Positions 1 to 10,028 are shown, counted from the first letter of the stretch. The stretch: DNA of 64,000 nt from Porphyra umbilicalis (GCA_002049455.2 KV918876.1:1-64000), one strand, 5' to 3'. Made by a program: numbers and translations. The notes: a model not told the origin generated them from the letters alone.

Positions 1-469
1 CCGCGCCCCGCGTCGGCCGAAGTGGAGTACGCGGGCGTGCCCTTCCTCGGCGGCTCGGAAATCGTCGACATCAACAACGCCAACGTGCGGGCGTACATGA
101 AGTACCCGGGCATGTACCCGACGCTGGCGGGGTTGATTGCCAAGCACGGGCCGTACGCCAAGGCGTCGGACGTGATGGACATCCCGGGGCTGACGGAGCA
201 GCAAAAGGCGACCCTGAAAAAGTATGAGGACAAGATGGTCGTGCTGCAGCCGGCGCCGGAATACGTACGCTGTGGGCGGGTCTAGCGCTGTGTGCGCTCG
301 CATCGTGGCTTCGAGTGGCGGCAAGGGTGGGATAGATGGGGGTTGGCTTGCCACACGGTGCAGCGGCTGGGGAGCCATGGAGACTAACCGATGCTACGCG
401 CGCCTCGTGGTGTGCTCGATTCTTGCGTCTGTATGGCACGTGTGACAGGAGCTGGACAAGATCAACAAC
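1..469 (+). CDS. psbU: Photosystem II 12 kDa extrinsic protein PsbU (3' part, one intron)
   Basis: PsbU binds the lumenal face of photosystem II and stabilises the oxygen-evolving complex. The gene enters from the left edge, so the targeting sequence and N-terminus are missing. The visible frame starts at base 1. It shows the helix-hairpin-helix-like core: VDINNANVRAYMKYPGMYP (bases 67-120), then HGPYAKASDV and IPGLTEQQK. Unspliced, the frame stops at 283-285, but the natural continuation lies after an intron at 265-448 (donor GTACGC, acceptor GACAG). Exon 449-469 adds ELDKINN, matching the family's C-terminal D-x-INN. A second GTACGC directly follows this exon, so a further intron and the last few residues are probably downstream; I could not place them. 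PsbU is known from cyanobacteria, red algae and red-derived plastids, which makes it the main lineage marker here. Confidence 0.88.
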
Positions 470-1961
470 GTACGCATCGTCTCCCAATGTGCACCGCTGT
501 GTCTCGACAGAGAAGTGCCTTACGGTTTGCTTGTTGCAACTGGGGGAGCAACTGTCAGACTGTCCAACTGACGCGTTTTCCTCCTCCTGTTTGTTGTTTT
601 GCTTTTGGTACATGGTTCTCTCTTCACGCAACTCCAGTTCCTGTACCAGTGAGAACGCTGTCCGGTTACTGAACCACGCCCGCAGAGGTGTTGGAAGCCG
701 CCCCCGATGGCGCCATCGGCGTTGGCATCTGCACTTCTCACCATGCCGTCAGGGTATCTCGTGGTGCGCACAAGTCACATGTAGCCGCTTTCGCATGGCT
801 TGTGGGGGGTCTTTGTTGGTTTGTGTTGAGACGGGTTGTCCACCTACATTGCTTTTCTCCTCTCTCGCCAAAAAGACGAAACGACAACCACCTGTCTGCG
901 CGACAGTTTCCTTTCATTCAGGCTCATGCTTCTAGTAGGGATCCATTCGTGTTCTCAACGCTCAGGCAGCCACGTTGCATGGAATGGATGGCCCTAGTCG
1001 ATTTGATGGTCACCCTCTAGGCCATTTGATTGGATGGTCCCATCTGCACGCCCAATCAAGAATATCCACGTTTCAGCATTCGATGGCTCACGATCGCTCT
1101 GGTCCAGATGGATTACACACGCAAGCGATTACAGATTCCGCAAAAAGCGTTTACAGATGCCTTCGGGGAACCCCCACTGTACAATATACACTCCACACCA
1201 AGGCCCAGTAATGGTCAGCAGCGCGCCTGCACTGCCTCTCCGCTGTCTTCCGTCGTTTCGACATCTTGTCATCTGGCCCCTCCGTCGGGCCTTTCACACC
1301 ACCACTTCATCGTCGTCACCGCACCGCCATACTCTCTCTTCGACGCGCGCGCCGCATCCGCTCCTTCTTCGGGCCCGCGCTCCGCATCCGCCCCTTTTTT
1401 TGCCCCCCGCCCTCCCCCTTTCTTTGCGCCCGCGCGCCGCATCTGCCCCATTCTTTGCCCCCCTCCCTCCCTCCATCCGCACGCCATGCAAGTCGCGCTG
1501 TACTGACGTTCGTTTTTTTCCTCCATGCGTTTCACGTCCTTCCCCGTTCCCCCCCCCGGCCCCTGCCGGTGTGTTTACTCATCTCTTGTTCATTTCTTGA
1601 GGCATCTGGCGGCCTCCGCTGTCGACCTCCCCCTGCGTGTGGCGGCGCGCCGGGTGCTGTCCTTGTTTGCTTTGCTGACCATTGCTTTATACTGAGAACC
1701 GTCCGACAAAAATGAAGATATCAAATGGGGACCGACAGTGGGGACGCGACAACTGGAGAAGAGAAAAAGACACAGCGACAACTGGGTAAGAACAAATGGA
1801 CCCAACGCAGTACACGTGGCACCTCTTGGACGGTGTGTCCGACGCGATCGAGGTGCCGCCACGTATTGACATGAAGGGGAAAACGTTCAGTGTGATACAG
1901 TCTACACACTACACAACACACACAAGCCACGACACGCACCTACATCAAGAGATATGTACTA
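470..1961. other. Non-coding stretch downstream of psbU
   Basis: No convincing gene is visible. Bases 470-1300 are of mixed composition and probably hold the psbU 3' end and UTR. Bases 1320-1600 are a C/T-rich low-complexity tract with loose repeats of GCGCGCCGCATC followed by T/C runs. Frames open here are compositional. Confidence 0.5.
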
Positions 1962-2351
1962 CTAGCGCTTCTCACCTCGAATACACGCAGCCTCAGTCTC
2001 ACTCCGAAGGAGCGAAGCCTCACGTACAACCATTGTGCGCAGTGCCTCACGCCGCGCAACCTCATCGGGGTCACCGCGCCCACGCTCTTGTTCGTACCAC
2101 GCGGGCCCCCCACCACCACCACCCCATTTGCCCCCGCCGCCGACGACTTTCTCATCCTTCTCAACCTTGACGTGTGCCCCAGGCTCAACCTTGACGGTAA
2201 ATCTCGTGAGGTTCTTCGCGATGGCCTCGGGAGATGACAGAGTGGGTGCCATTGGCTCGACCTTGAACTTCATAGTGTTCATACGCTGCAAGAACAACGG
2301 GTGCGCACGGGGAAAAGGAGCAGGCGTGCCTTTGGTGGTGTTTTTTCTCAC
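1962..2351 (-). CDS. Hypothetical 129-aa protein
   Basis: This frame has a less repetitive composition than its shadows. It contains two related segments, FKVEPMAPTLSSPEAIAKN and FTVKVEPGAHVKVEKDEK, then a glycine stretch and a charged C-terminus. I do not recognise a family. The first bases of the gene overlap the left edge of repeat-unit copy 1, so the duplication border may have cut or created it. It may not be translated. Confidence 0.28.
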   Translation of the reverse strand: MRKNTTKGTPAPFPRAHPLFLQRMNTMKFKVEPMAPTLSSPEAIAKNLTRFTVKVEPGAHVKVEKDEKVVGGGGKWGGGGGGPAWYEQERGRGDPDEVARREALRTMVVREASLLRSETEAACIRGEKR

Positions 2352-2807
2352 TACCTTAGCTCGAGCGCACGCGTGCCGGTGAGCGCGAGCACAGTCGTCC
2401 CGCCGGCGAGAATTGTGTCGAGAGTACAGGTCTTTCTCGTCTTCTTTCCCGTGCCCGGGGCTAGTCCCCGGGCGCGGGCTCTCTTATACGCTCTGAGCGG
2501 TGCCCGCTCCACTCGCCCACTCGGCACTCGGTTCGGCTGCTGGCCAAACGGTCCGGGTCCGCTGGGCAGCGCGCTAGCCACGCTGCCGCCCTTGTGCTAC
2601 AGTCGAACAGACGCGCCGACCCTGCCCCCTTCCGGCCGTACGCCGTCGTCGCATCGGGCCCGTCGCAGTGGTTCACCCATTCTGCACCTCTCCGCCGCCG
2701 CCGACGCCTCGGTCCTGCCTTTCGCTCCAAGTGCCGGCGCGCGGGCGCGGACCACTTGGGAGGTGCCCCCCCTGCGCCCGCGTGCCAACAGTGCTTCAGT
2801 GCATGTC

Positions 2808-2865
2808 GGAGCACCGCCAGGGATGGTGTCGCCCTCGGAGCACCGCCAGGGATGGTGTTGCCCTC
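2808..2865. repeat. 29-bp tandem pair, single in unit copy 2
   Basis: A 29-bp block beginning GGAGCACCGCCAGGG occurs twice here with one mismatch, but only once at the matching place in copy 2 (about 11418-11446). It is a copy-number difference between the two units. Confidence 0.8.
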
Positions 2866-2918
2866 CCCCGTGGTCCCCGCAAGGCAGAGGCCACGACGCG
2901 TCGGGTGCAAGAGGGTTA

Positions 2919-5072
2919 CTACTCCTGCCGGCGCCGCTGCGACGGACGTTCCTCGTCGCGGGACGCCCCCCGACCACCCGAGGAGCGGGCTCGGCCCCGC
3001 TCCGTTGTGGTCGACATCCGGGGCCCGCTGGCGCCCCCCCCAGGCGTCCCCATCTGCCCGGTGCACAGGCGCTCGACTTCGGCGTCCAGGGCCTGGCGGC
3101 CTACCTGCGGCCCGAGCGTCGTGCGAACCGCGTCAAGGAGCGTTTCGTACGCGACCTGGAGGGTGGCACCCTGCATGTCCCGCAGTGCCCGACGGAAGAC
3201 CGTCGCGTCGCGGCAGCGCATGTGCGCCAAAGCCAGGGCCAGGGTCTCGGGCGTCGCCGTCCGCGCGGCCCATGCCGCAGACTCCTCCTGTCGGATCGCG
3301 CGCACCGCCGCGACGACGCGCGCGGTGGACGCAAGGGGCTCCCGCGGGGGCTCTTGCGCGGCGTCCAGGACACCCCAAAGCGCCTCATCCTCCGACTATG
3401 GGACGACGGCCGCCGGGGCGTCCGCCGAAGGCGACGCGGGCGCCCTTGAATCGCCCGGGTGTGACGGGGTGGAGGGAGTCTGGGTCGTGGGGGGTGCCCG
3501 GTGGGACGCCAACTGGGCCGCGCTACGCTGGGACCTCGCTGCCGGGGAGCCGCCGTCGGGGCTTGGCGGTGGGGACGTCCGCTCCGCCGGCGACCCGGAT
3601 GCCGACGCCGAGCACGCTCGCGGGGGCACACCGGATGCCCCCGGACTCGGTGGTGCACGGAGTGGGCTCTCAGGCGTACGGCGCGACACCGCGGGAAAAT
3701 CCCCGGCGGGGTGGAGAAGCTCGAACGCGTAGACCATCTCGGGTGCGTAGGCGACACGGATGGCTGCGACCGAACCGTCCGGGAACCGTTTCGTAACGTC
3801 AGACTGGTGCACCTCCTCCCACGGGACGAGGGGTAGGCCCTGCCGCGCGGCTGCAAAACAAAGGGGCCACGAGGGATCGGCCACCCCAGTGCCGAGCGCG
3901 TTCAAGGGGATGCGCGTGATGAGGTGTGGCAACTCACCCGACAGCCGGTACATGAGCTGTCGTACACGTAACTCTGCAAACCAGGTGGCGGCCACCTTCG
4001 CCACGAGTTCAGCGAGCAGTGTGTGCCGTAAGGGGCGCTTGCGTGCCACAAGCGCGCCCCGAAAGTATGTGACGACCAGCGGCCACGTGGGTGCCAACGA
4101 GAAGGGCAGTTCACGGAAGATGTCGGGTACCTCCGGCAGCCAGCGGCGCATCGTTTCCTGTGAAGCGCCTTTGAAGAAGGAGCTCGCCCAGGGGGGGCAA
4201 ATGAAGCCCTGGCGGGCGACCTGGCACGTCGCCTCCTGCACGGCGCGCCCGGGGGGGGCGGTTGACGGGACGAGGTGACCCTCACCCTGACACACAAACT
4301 CCTCCCAATTGAACCACGCCTCCGCGTCCTCCGTCTGCGGGTCGTCCGCGTGCTGCGATAGGAGCATCTGCACCGACAAGATGTAGGACTCGTCCGCGGG
4401 TGCGAGTAGCCAAGGCAGCTCACTCTCAAAGACGCCCACCCGGTCCGCGTAGACGGCTGTAGGCCACGCCCGCCGCAAGCGGGCGAACGCCTTCGCAGCC
4501 ACGACGACGTCCACACGGTCGCGGTCCATGCACCGCAGGGTGTTGAACGAGCCCCACCGGGCGAAGCGGAAAAACACGTCGGGGAGGTGTTCTTTCTCCG
4601 GGTGGCAGAGGACCTCGTTGCAAAACACGAGCACCTCGAGTGTTGTCCGATGATGGCCGCGTGGACCGGTGACCGGGTCGCCATGAAAGTCGCCCAGCGG
4701 TCGCGCAGAAGCTGCGCGATCGCCCGTCTTGAAGACTTCCACGAACCCGCACGGGGTGCCCCACTGCCGGAGGCGCATACGCGCAATAGTAGTCACGCGG
4801 TTGGTGTAGGCGACTGCCCGCACCTTTGCCTCCGCCTTGGCACGACTGTGCTCCTGATGGGGCATGCCGTCGAGGTCGAACGGGGTCCAGCGGCGTAGGT
4901 CCGCATCGTCCATCGCACCGTCCATCGCGGCCCGACCCCGGGGTGGTGTGACGGTCGCCGCCGCCGTGGGTGTCGACCAACCCGAGAGAACGTGTACTCC
5001 CAAGGCTCCGGCACGCGCCGATAAAGTCGCTCGTGCGACTTGGGGGGCGCCGGGTGACAGGGACAGGGACAC
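2919..5072 (-). CDS. Unknown unit protein A, copy 1
   Basis: The longest uninterrupted frame runs 5072-3396 (558 aa). It looks like real protein: a conserved-looking core (for example WTPFDLDGMPHQEHSRAKAE, LVFCNEVLCHPEKEHLPDVF, FARWGSFNTLRCMDRDRVDV) followed by a Pro/Ser-rich tail from about residue 460. A second helical segment in another frame, around 3400-2930 (SEDEALWGVLDAAQ, TVFRRALRDMQGATLQVAYE), probably belongs to the same protein and is separated by a one-base shift next to a G run near 3490 or at 3400-3410. I recognise no family or catalytic motif. It is transcribed away from the iteron array at 5267-5363 and diverges from the plus-strand gene at 5813. It may be the main protein of the repeat unit. 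Confidence 0.55.
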
Positions 5073-5266
5073 GCTGGCTGGCTGGCACCAACCGGGGACC
5101 CGTTTGGAACTGGCAACGGGGATTTTGCGCGCGAGAACGAATGATCGGGTCTGGGAAACGCTCTCAGTAGGTCACAGTAGTTCCCAGTTGCCCACAACAG
5201 ATACTTTGAAATCGATGTGAACGCCAATCCCTCTGTTGGTCGATAGAAGTTTATTTCGACAGAAAG

Positions 5267-5363
5267 ACCGACACTTTAACCCAGTGAGAGACACTTTAAC
5301 CCGGTGATCGACACTTTAACCCAATGGACGACACTTTATCCCAGTGACCGACACGTTAACCGA
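5267..5363. repeat. Iteron array A
   Basis: Five spaced copies of a ~20-bp unit close to GACACTTTAACCCAGTGAYC lie between the divergent genes of unit copy 1. A conserved flank containing ACCGAACTTGAAG and CCACTTTGAAAGTGTATTT follows. The same array and flank recur at 13838-13936 and, diverged, at 10377-10456 and 19176-19276. Position and regular spacing suggest a binding array for a regulator or transposase. Confidence 0.85.
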
Positions 5364-5405
5364 TGTTACCGAACTTGAAGCGGGGTGTAGACCACTTTGA
5401 AAGTG

Positions 5406-5413
5406 TATTTAAG
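5406..5413 (+). promoter_or_regulatory. TATA-like element of the unit
   Basis: TATTTAAG follows iteron array A within a block conserved in copies A, C and D (also 13977-13984 and 19316-19323). It is a plausible TATA box for plus-strand transcription towards the gene at 5813. This is inferred from sequence and position only. Confidence 0.4.
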
Positions 5414-5812
5414 ACTCGATGGGCGGCTGCTGTTTAATTGACACGACTCGACGCAACTACCCATCCGACGGCAGCAACATTCAGAAACGGGAAGCCCAAC
5501 AGCCCGGCGGGAATTTGATCCTCGTTGTCCAGGTCACAGGCTTTTTGTCTGTGTCGGGCGCTGGGCATCGTTTTGCTTGGCGGATGGTTGCGGTGTGTTG
5601 GTCTGTCCCCTCGGCGCGCTCGGCGGGCAGCCTGGCTGTGCGTTCACGCCGACCCCCGCTCGACCCCCTTGACGCGTGCGCCCGGTCGAGGGGCGGTTTT
5701 CTGGGCGCCCGCCCCCGGTCTGTGGACCCCCTCGGCGCGTGCGCCCAACCCCCCCCCCCCCCCCACTCCTCTCTACACCTCTTGTCCTCCACCTCCGTCG
5801 TCGCCGCACGGC

Positions 5813-6172
5813 ATGGAGGCCCAGCGTCTGGCGGCGCATGTCGTTCGCTTCCCTGGCCGGCCTGCAGCGGCTGCTGCCGAAGTCGTGGACGCCTTCCTGG
5901 ACTTTCTACACCGCGAGTACCCGCTGGCGGCGTGCCATCCGCTGGCATCGGAGCGCACGCGGGTGGGGATGATGGACCATCTGATGACAATGGGCGTTGT
6001 CATTCCCATGATCTTTGACCCTGACGAGCTGGGTAGGGAGCTTGCCCCCTTTTACGACGGCGTCTTGGACGCGGCCGGTATACGTTCGGCTCTAGGTACC
6101 TGGGTGCTGCACGAGCAGATGGAGAGTGGGCAGCGTGTTGGGTGGGTGCCGCGCGCCGTTGGGCTGATGTAA
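5813..6172 (+). CDS. Unknown unit protein B, copy 1 (119 aa)
   Basis: Starting at the ATG after a C14-15 run, this frame encodes a compact, probably helical protein: MEAQRLAAHVVRFPGRPAAA, then VVDAFLDFLHREYPLAACHP and MGVVIPMIFDPDELGRELA. It ends with GLM-stop. Copy 2 at 14383 keeps the same sequence but lacks this stop. Longer upstream extensions run into low-complexity sequence, so I take the ATG at 5813. No family recognised. It diverges from protein A across the iteron array. Confidence 0.5.
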   Translation: MEAQRLAAHVVRFPGRPAAAAAEVVDAFLDFLHREYPLAACHPLASERTRVGMMDHLMTMGVVIPMIFDPDELGRELAPFYDGVLDAAGIRSALGTWVLHEQMESGQRVGWVPRAVGLM

Positions 6173-6616
6173 AGAACTGTGTGTGTGCCCCGTGTGTGTG
6201 CCCCCATCCTGTCTGGACTCTGATCTGGTCTCTTCTCGTGTGCTCCTGTACGTCCACCCACCGCACCGTCGAGGCAGGCGGCAGGATGGAGGTGATGATA
6301 GATGCGAGTCGATACCAGGCCCTGTGTGTCACACCACGTGACAATTTGAGGTGAGGAGACGACGTGTAGGCCGTACGCCCCGCTCCCCTTTTCCGTGCGG
6401 CACTTGGGTGTGCTTTTGCACGTCCTCTGGTGCCCGTGCACCCATGTGGACTGCCGCCGCCTTTGTTGCTAACAGCCCGTGGAACAGCACGAGGGCCCAA
6501 CTGACGAGCAGACTCCGAGGGTATGCCACTCGACACAGATGGAAATGCGTGACCACGAAGCGAAGCACGAAAGCCCCCCCGCTTATTTTAGGAGCGGCAC
6601 TGGCGCCACAAACTCA

Positions 6617-6925
6617 TCAAGCGTCCCACGCATAGAGGGCATTGGGGTAGAAGCACACGGCCTTGTGGTCCTCGAGGGGTACACCCAGCGCAGCCGGCAC
6701 GGCGACGTAACCAAGGTGCGTGGCCAGGGCCCCAAAGTCGGAAACGACCTGTTCCGTTGTCCTCGGTACCGAGGTTGGCACAGAGCACCGCGACACGTCT
6801 GAGGCCCCGTCTTGTACGTGCCATCGCAGGTGCGTGCAGTCGCGGACTTGCGGCGGGCACTGCAGCTCCTTAGACACAGGCTGCAGCAGGCCGTGGTGGG
6901 TCTCGGCGTGAGGCGCGTCCGCCAC
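6617..6925 (-). CDS. Possible 102-aa remnant in the unit
   Basis: A minus-strand frame with protein-like sequence (TTEQVVSDFGALATHLGYV, then VPLEDHKAVCFYPNALYAWD at the C-terminus). It is in phase with the acidic repeat frame at 7138-6947, from which one TAA separates it; copy 2 has the same TAA. In the diverged third piece (19.3-19.8 kb) the junction has no stop there, so the two parts may once have been one protein. The function is unknown and the frame may be dead. Confidence 0.25.
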   Translation of the reverse strand: MADAPHAETHHGLLQPVSKELQCPPQVRDCTHLRWHVQDGASDVSRCSVPTSVPRTTEQVVSDFGALATHLGYVAVPAALGVPLEDHKAVCFYPNALYAWDA

Positions 6926-6974
6926 CGAGCACCCGAATGTCGGTGTTTAGTCGTCCCTGAGACGCCCCGTCCTC

Positions 6975-7140
6975 TCGGATTCCTCATTGTCCTCTTCGTC
7001 CTCATTGTCCTTATTGTCTTTGTTGTCCTCATTGTCCTCATTGGCCTCAATGTCCTCATCGTCATCATTGTCCTCATTGTCCTCATTGTCCTCATTGTCC
7101 TCATTGTCCTCATTGGCCCTTTTCTTCATTTTCCTCATTG
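6975..7140. repeat. 9-bp microsatellite TCCTCATTG (copy 1)
   Basis: Imperfect tandem copies of TCCTCATTG, each one period of 9 bp. Because 9 is divisible by 3, every frame stays open: the minus strand reads an acidic (Asn-Glu-Asp)n tract starting MRKMKKR at 7138, the plus strand a Leu/Ser-rich one. The tract recurs at 15537-15690 and in decayed form at 19617-19745. Confidence 0.9.
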
Positions 7141-7666
7141 TCCTTTTAGTTCAGTATCCCCATTGTCCTCATTGTCTGTTTTGTCAGGCTGTGCAGGCGA
7201 CATCGACCGCCGCCACCGCCAATCAGTCGCCGCCGCCTGCTCCATCCAGTGGTTTTCCTTTTTCGCACTGGCATGACGTGATAGAGGACGCCACAGACAC
7301 CTTTGGTCCACCAAGCCCGCGCCACCGCGCGATATCTTTCCGCGAGAACGAATCATTTTGAAACATGACAATGTCACCCCCTTGTCCCAGTCACTCACAG
7401 GCCGATGTCTTCGATATTGGGAAGTGGGCCAAACCTGACAATGTCACCATCTGCTCCTGCAAGCTACAAGGAAGGGTGCCGCTCGAAAATATTTTGGCAA
7501 GCTTGGAATCACTCGAAACGACTCCAGGTCAGAGAGGCTGCCGCACCCTGCGCCTCGAGAGCGTGCATCGGAACTGATCCCACTCGCCGTTGCGTGCCTC
7601 ACTTCGAACCAACCCCATCCCCGTACGTCTTCTCTTCCATCCCCCCGTCACTGTCTCTCTTTAGCG

Positions 7667-8911
7667 ATGGCTGTTTCGGGCGCCGAGCGCAATCGGAAGT
7701 ACAAGGAGCGGAAGCGCCTGGGCTTAGGGCCCGCTCCGCGTGGAGCCCCGCGCATATCCACCACGACCGAGGAGCGAGCGGTCGCTCTCGCCGCTGGTCG
7801 GGTCTACAAGCAGCGGAGTCGGGCCGCCAGGCGGGGGTGCACCTCCCCCCTGAATGCCCCCCGCGTCTCGACCGGGTGCCGCCCCATCACACCAGGCAAC
7901 GCTGGCAGCGGGCCTGCGGCTGGGGGTGTACTAGCCGCGTCCAACGACGCTACCGCTGCTCAAGCTGATGACGCAGTTGCCGAGCGCGATGATTGTCTCC
8001 TACCCGCGGCTCGCCCCCCTTCTGATCCCCCTTTACTGCCTTTGGGTGATTCTTATCTGCATGTGTTTGGTGAGGACCGCGAAGAGCTTCAGAGCAGCTT
8101 GGTCCGAAGCGCGGACGCTGAGTCTTGCGCCGATCGGGGCGCAGCCGCGATGCGGGCGTCAACCTGGGCGGTGGGAAGCCCTTTGGAGCTGGCGCGTCGT
8201 GCGTTGAGCATTGGTGGACAGGGTCACTGGATGTTCTCGCTGGGTATCTCGCGGTCTTTGACGGCCAACGTCCAAGCTGAGATGCGGGCTCTCGCTGGGT
8301 CGGGGCTCGTCACGACCATCTTCAACTCGACAAGCGTGAGGGCTATTGTCGCACAGGGACGGTCAGCGGACCGAGGCCGCGGCATGGTGCACCTGTGCGA
8401 CGAAGCTGCAGCCGCGATTGGTGGCGCGCCCGGCCTCATGGCAATGGTTGCGGCGCTGTCAGGGCTCTCGTTTCTTGTTTCGACTTTGTTTGGTTGGACA
8501 TATGGCTACCACAGGCCTGCTGCATTGGTGTCTTCTCCGCGGGCCTGCCAGCAGCTCGCGCACACTGACGATCGACCACCGTTTGTGACAGCGGATCCCC
8601 CTCGGCTTCTTGGCGCTCTCTTGGCCGTAGGGCTGGACACACGCCTACGGCTGTGGCCCGACTCGCACCGAGTGGTGCGTGGGGGCTCCACCACCGGGGG
8701 AGGACCGGGGGTTCTCGTTGATGTCAACCCTTACGATTGTCTGGTTTTTCGTGGGGATTCTGTGCACTGTGGTGTGCGCAACAGCTCCCGTCTACATCAC
8801 TGCCGCATCCACGTGTATCTAATCGCTGCTGGGCATGAGACAGACGTCGACTTGGATGCAACCAACCCGCTGCCTCGCTGGGCGGGACCGCGCAGGGCGC
8901 GCAAGTGGTAG
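7667..8911 (+). CDS. Fe(II)/2-oxoglutarate oxygenase-like unit protein, copy 1 (414 aa)
   Basis: An uninterrupted 414-aa frame. The N-terminus is basic (AERNRKYKERKRL, residues 6-18), like short DNA-binding arms of transposon proteins. The C-terminal half has the layout of a double-stranded beta-helix oxygenase: H299-T-D301 (AHTDD) as the H-x-D iron ligands, H367 in DSVHCGV as the distal His and R380 in HHCRIHVYL at the right spacing for 2-oxoglutarate. A PDSH at 331-334 and GVLVDVNPYDCLVFRGDS fit the last strands. I infer an oxidising enzyme; the substrate (DNA base, protein or small molecule) cannot be read. Copy 2 is the same length with all these residues kept, so both copies could be active. 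The ATG at 7667 is the last before the basic arm and is shared by both copies. Confidence 0.6.
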   Translation: MAVSGAERNRKYKERKRLGLGPAPRGAPRISTTTEERAVALAAGRVYKQRSRAARRGCTSPLNAPRVSTGCRPITPGNAGSGPAAGGVLAASNDATAAQADDAVAERDDCLLPAARPPSDPPLLPLGDSYLHVFGEDREELQSSLVRSADAESCADRGAAAMRASTWAVGSPLELARRALSIGGQGHWMFSLGISRSLTANVQAEMRALAGSGLVTTIFNSTSVRAIVAQGRSADRGRGMVHLCDEAAAAIGGAPGLMAMVAALSGLSFLVSTLFGWTYGYHRPAALVSSPRACQQLAHTDDRPPFVTADPPRLLGALLAVGLDTRLRLWPDSHRVVRGGSTTGGGPGVLVDVNPYDCLVFRGDSVHCGVRNSSRLHHCRIHVYLIAAGHETDVDLDATNPLPRWAGPRRARKW

Positions 8912-9410
8912 CAAGGTACGTTCTCTCTGTCGTGGTCGCCTTGGTGGGCGAGTGGTGTGTGAGTGTGTGCGTTACTGTGATTGGTATGATGTCGTCCATA
9001 TGCTACGAGGAGGAAGACATGGCACGCATCTGTGCCAGGATCCACAGTGGGTACATGAGAACTGACGTCACGGGGCTTGGTCTACGACATCGGCGCCCTG
9101 CACCACTGTGCGCGGCAGCCACCTTCCCTCGTTTATCAGCGTGTGTTTTTTATTGCGACCTCGTCCTGTTCTGTGTTTCTCTGCTCCCCCTGGACAGCCT
9201 GGACAGGAGGACCCGACCAAATAAGAATGCCGGCAGACAGTTTGGGCGCCAGGTCGTGGGCCGCCGTGGCCGGGAGGGTGCCTATCACGACGTCATTTGC
9301 CGGAAAGGGGGTGGCGCAGCGGGCGTGCGCAGTCGTTATGTCAGGATAAACGACAGCAGTGGGCCGGGAAAGGCACTAGACCAACCCCAAATACAGTCAG
9401 CGTCTCCAGC
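8912..9410. other. Intergenic part of unit copy 1
   Basis: No gene is visible between the oxygenase-like gene and the Nup155-like fragment. The matching stretch in copy 2 is 17459-17957 and is near-identical. It presumably holds the 3' UTR of the oxygenase gene. Confidence 0.4.
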
Positions 9411-9677
9411 ATGACATTTCTCGTCCACGAATGCACCGGCGGCGACGCCCCGTCGACCGCCGCCGCCGCCGCCGCCGACGGCGACGGCGGCCACGACGCG
9501 GACCACCCGCCGTGATGCCTCGCAGCCCGCATCGCGCACCTGTCGCTCGGAGTCCACGCGGCGGCGGCGGCGGTGGGAGGCGACCCCGGCGGTGGGGCGG
9601 CCCGCGCTGACTTTGTGGCGTCCCCGCCGGGCGCAGCCGTCGCGGCGGTGGCGGCGAAGCTCATCGCCGCCCCTCGA
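9411..9677 (+). pseudogene. Start of Nup155-like fragment, cut at an assembly N
   Basis: Bases 9411-9677 match 17958-18222, the start of the Nup155-like frame described there, including the same in-frame TGA (9513-9515). The match stops at CTCGAC, directly before the N at 9679, and unrelated sequence follows. The truncation may therefore be an assembly join and not biology. Confidence 0.5.
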
Positions 9678-9678
9678 C

Positions 9679-9679
9679 N
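9679..9679. other. Ambiguous base / assembly junction
   Basis: This is the only N I noticed in the window. It lies exactly where the homology between the two unit copies ends, which suggests a contig join. Confidence 0.8.
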
Positions 9680-9860
9680 GAGAAGCACATGGTTGCTTCG
9701 CGGCGGGGTCACGACCGAGGCGGATGAGCGCCACCTCCACGGCCTCGTAGAAGTCGACACGCTGTACGACGACGCCATTCGTCCCGACGATCTAGACTGG
9801 CCGAGCAAGGTAGTGAGGGGCGCCTCCAGTTGGACACACCCTCAGGTGTGGGCGGGGGCA

Positions 9861-9895
<35 letters not shown>

Positions 9896-10028
9896 GAGGG
9901 AAGGATGGGGTGAGAGTGCCAGTTGTTGTAAAGGCAGCAAAGCGGGGGGGTTGAGCGGAACGACAGCCAACCACCCGGTTGCAGCCGGAGCAACCGTGTC
10001 AGCAGCTCGTGCGACGCAGCGTGTGATG
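9680..10028. other. Unplaced sequence with a 34-nt poly-G tract
   Basis: No gene. Bases 9861-9894 are an uninterrupted run of 34 G, the longest in the window. The short stretch 9690-9830 has some protein-like character on the plus strand (EADERHLHGLVEVDTLYDDA) but no start or context. Confidence 0.45.

Larger units (their letters stand above)
2297..9678. repeat. Large repeat unit, copy 1
   Basis: Bases 2297-9678 match 10911-18222 almost base for base, with an offset of 8614 at the left edge drifting to about 8547 at the right through small indels. The match starts at ACGGGTGCGCACGGGG and ends at CTCGAC, directly before an N at 9679. The unit carries a divergent gene pair around an iteron array, a 9-bp microsatellite, an oxygenase-like gene and the start of a Nup155-like fragment. 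I see no terminal inverted repeats, so it could be a segmental duplication, a large transposable unit, or two haplotypes placed side by side by the assembler. Confidence 0.9.

Noticed and set aside
5267-5363. Iteron arrays as a CRISPR array
   Set aside because: Units are ~20 bp, almost contiguous and without unique spacers, and the setting is eukaryotic with no cas genes.
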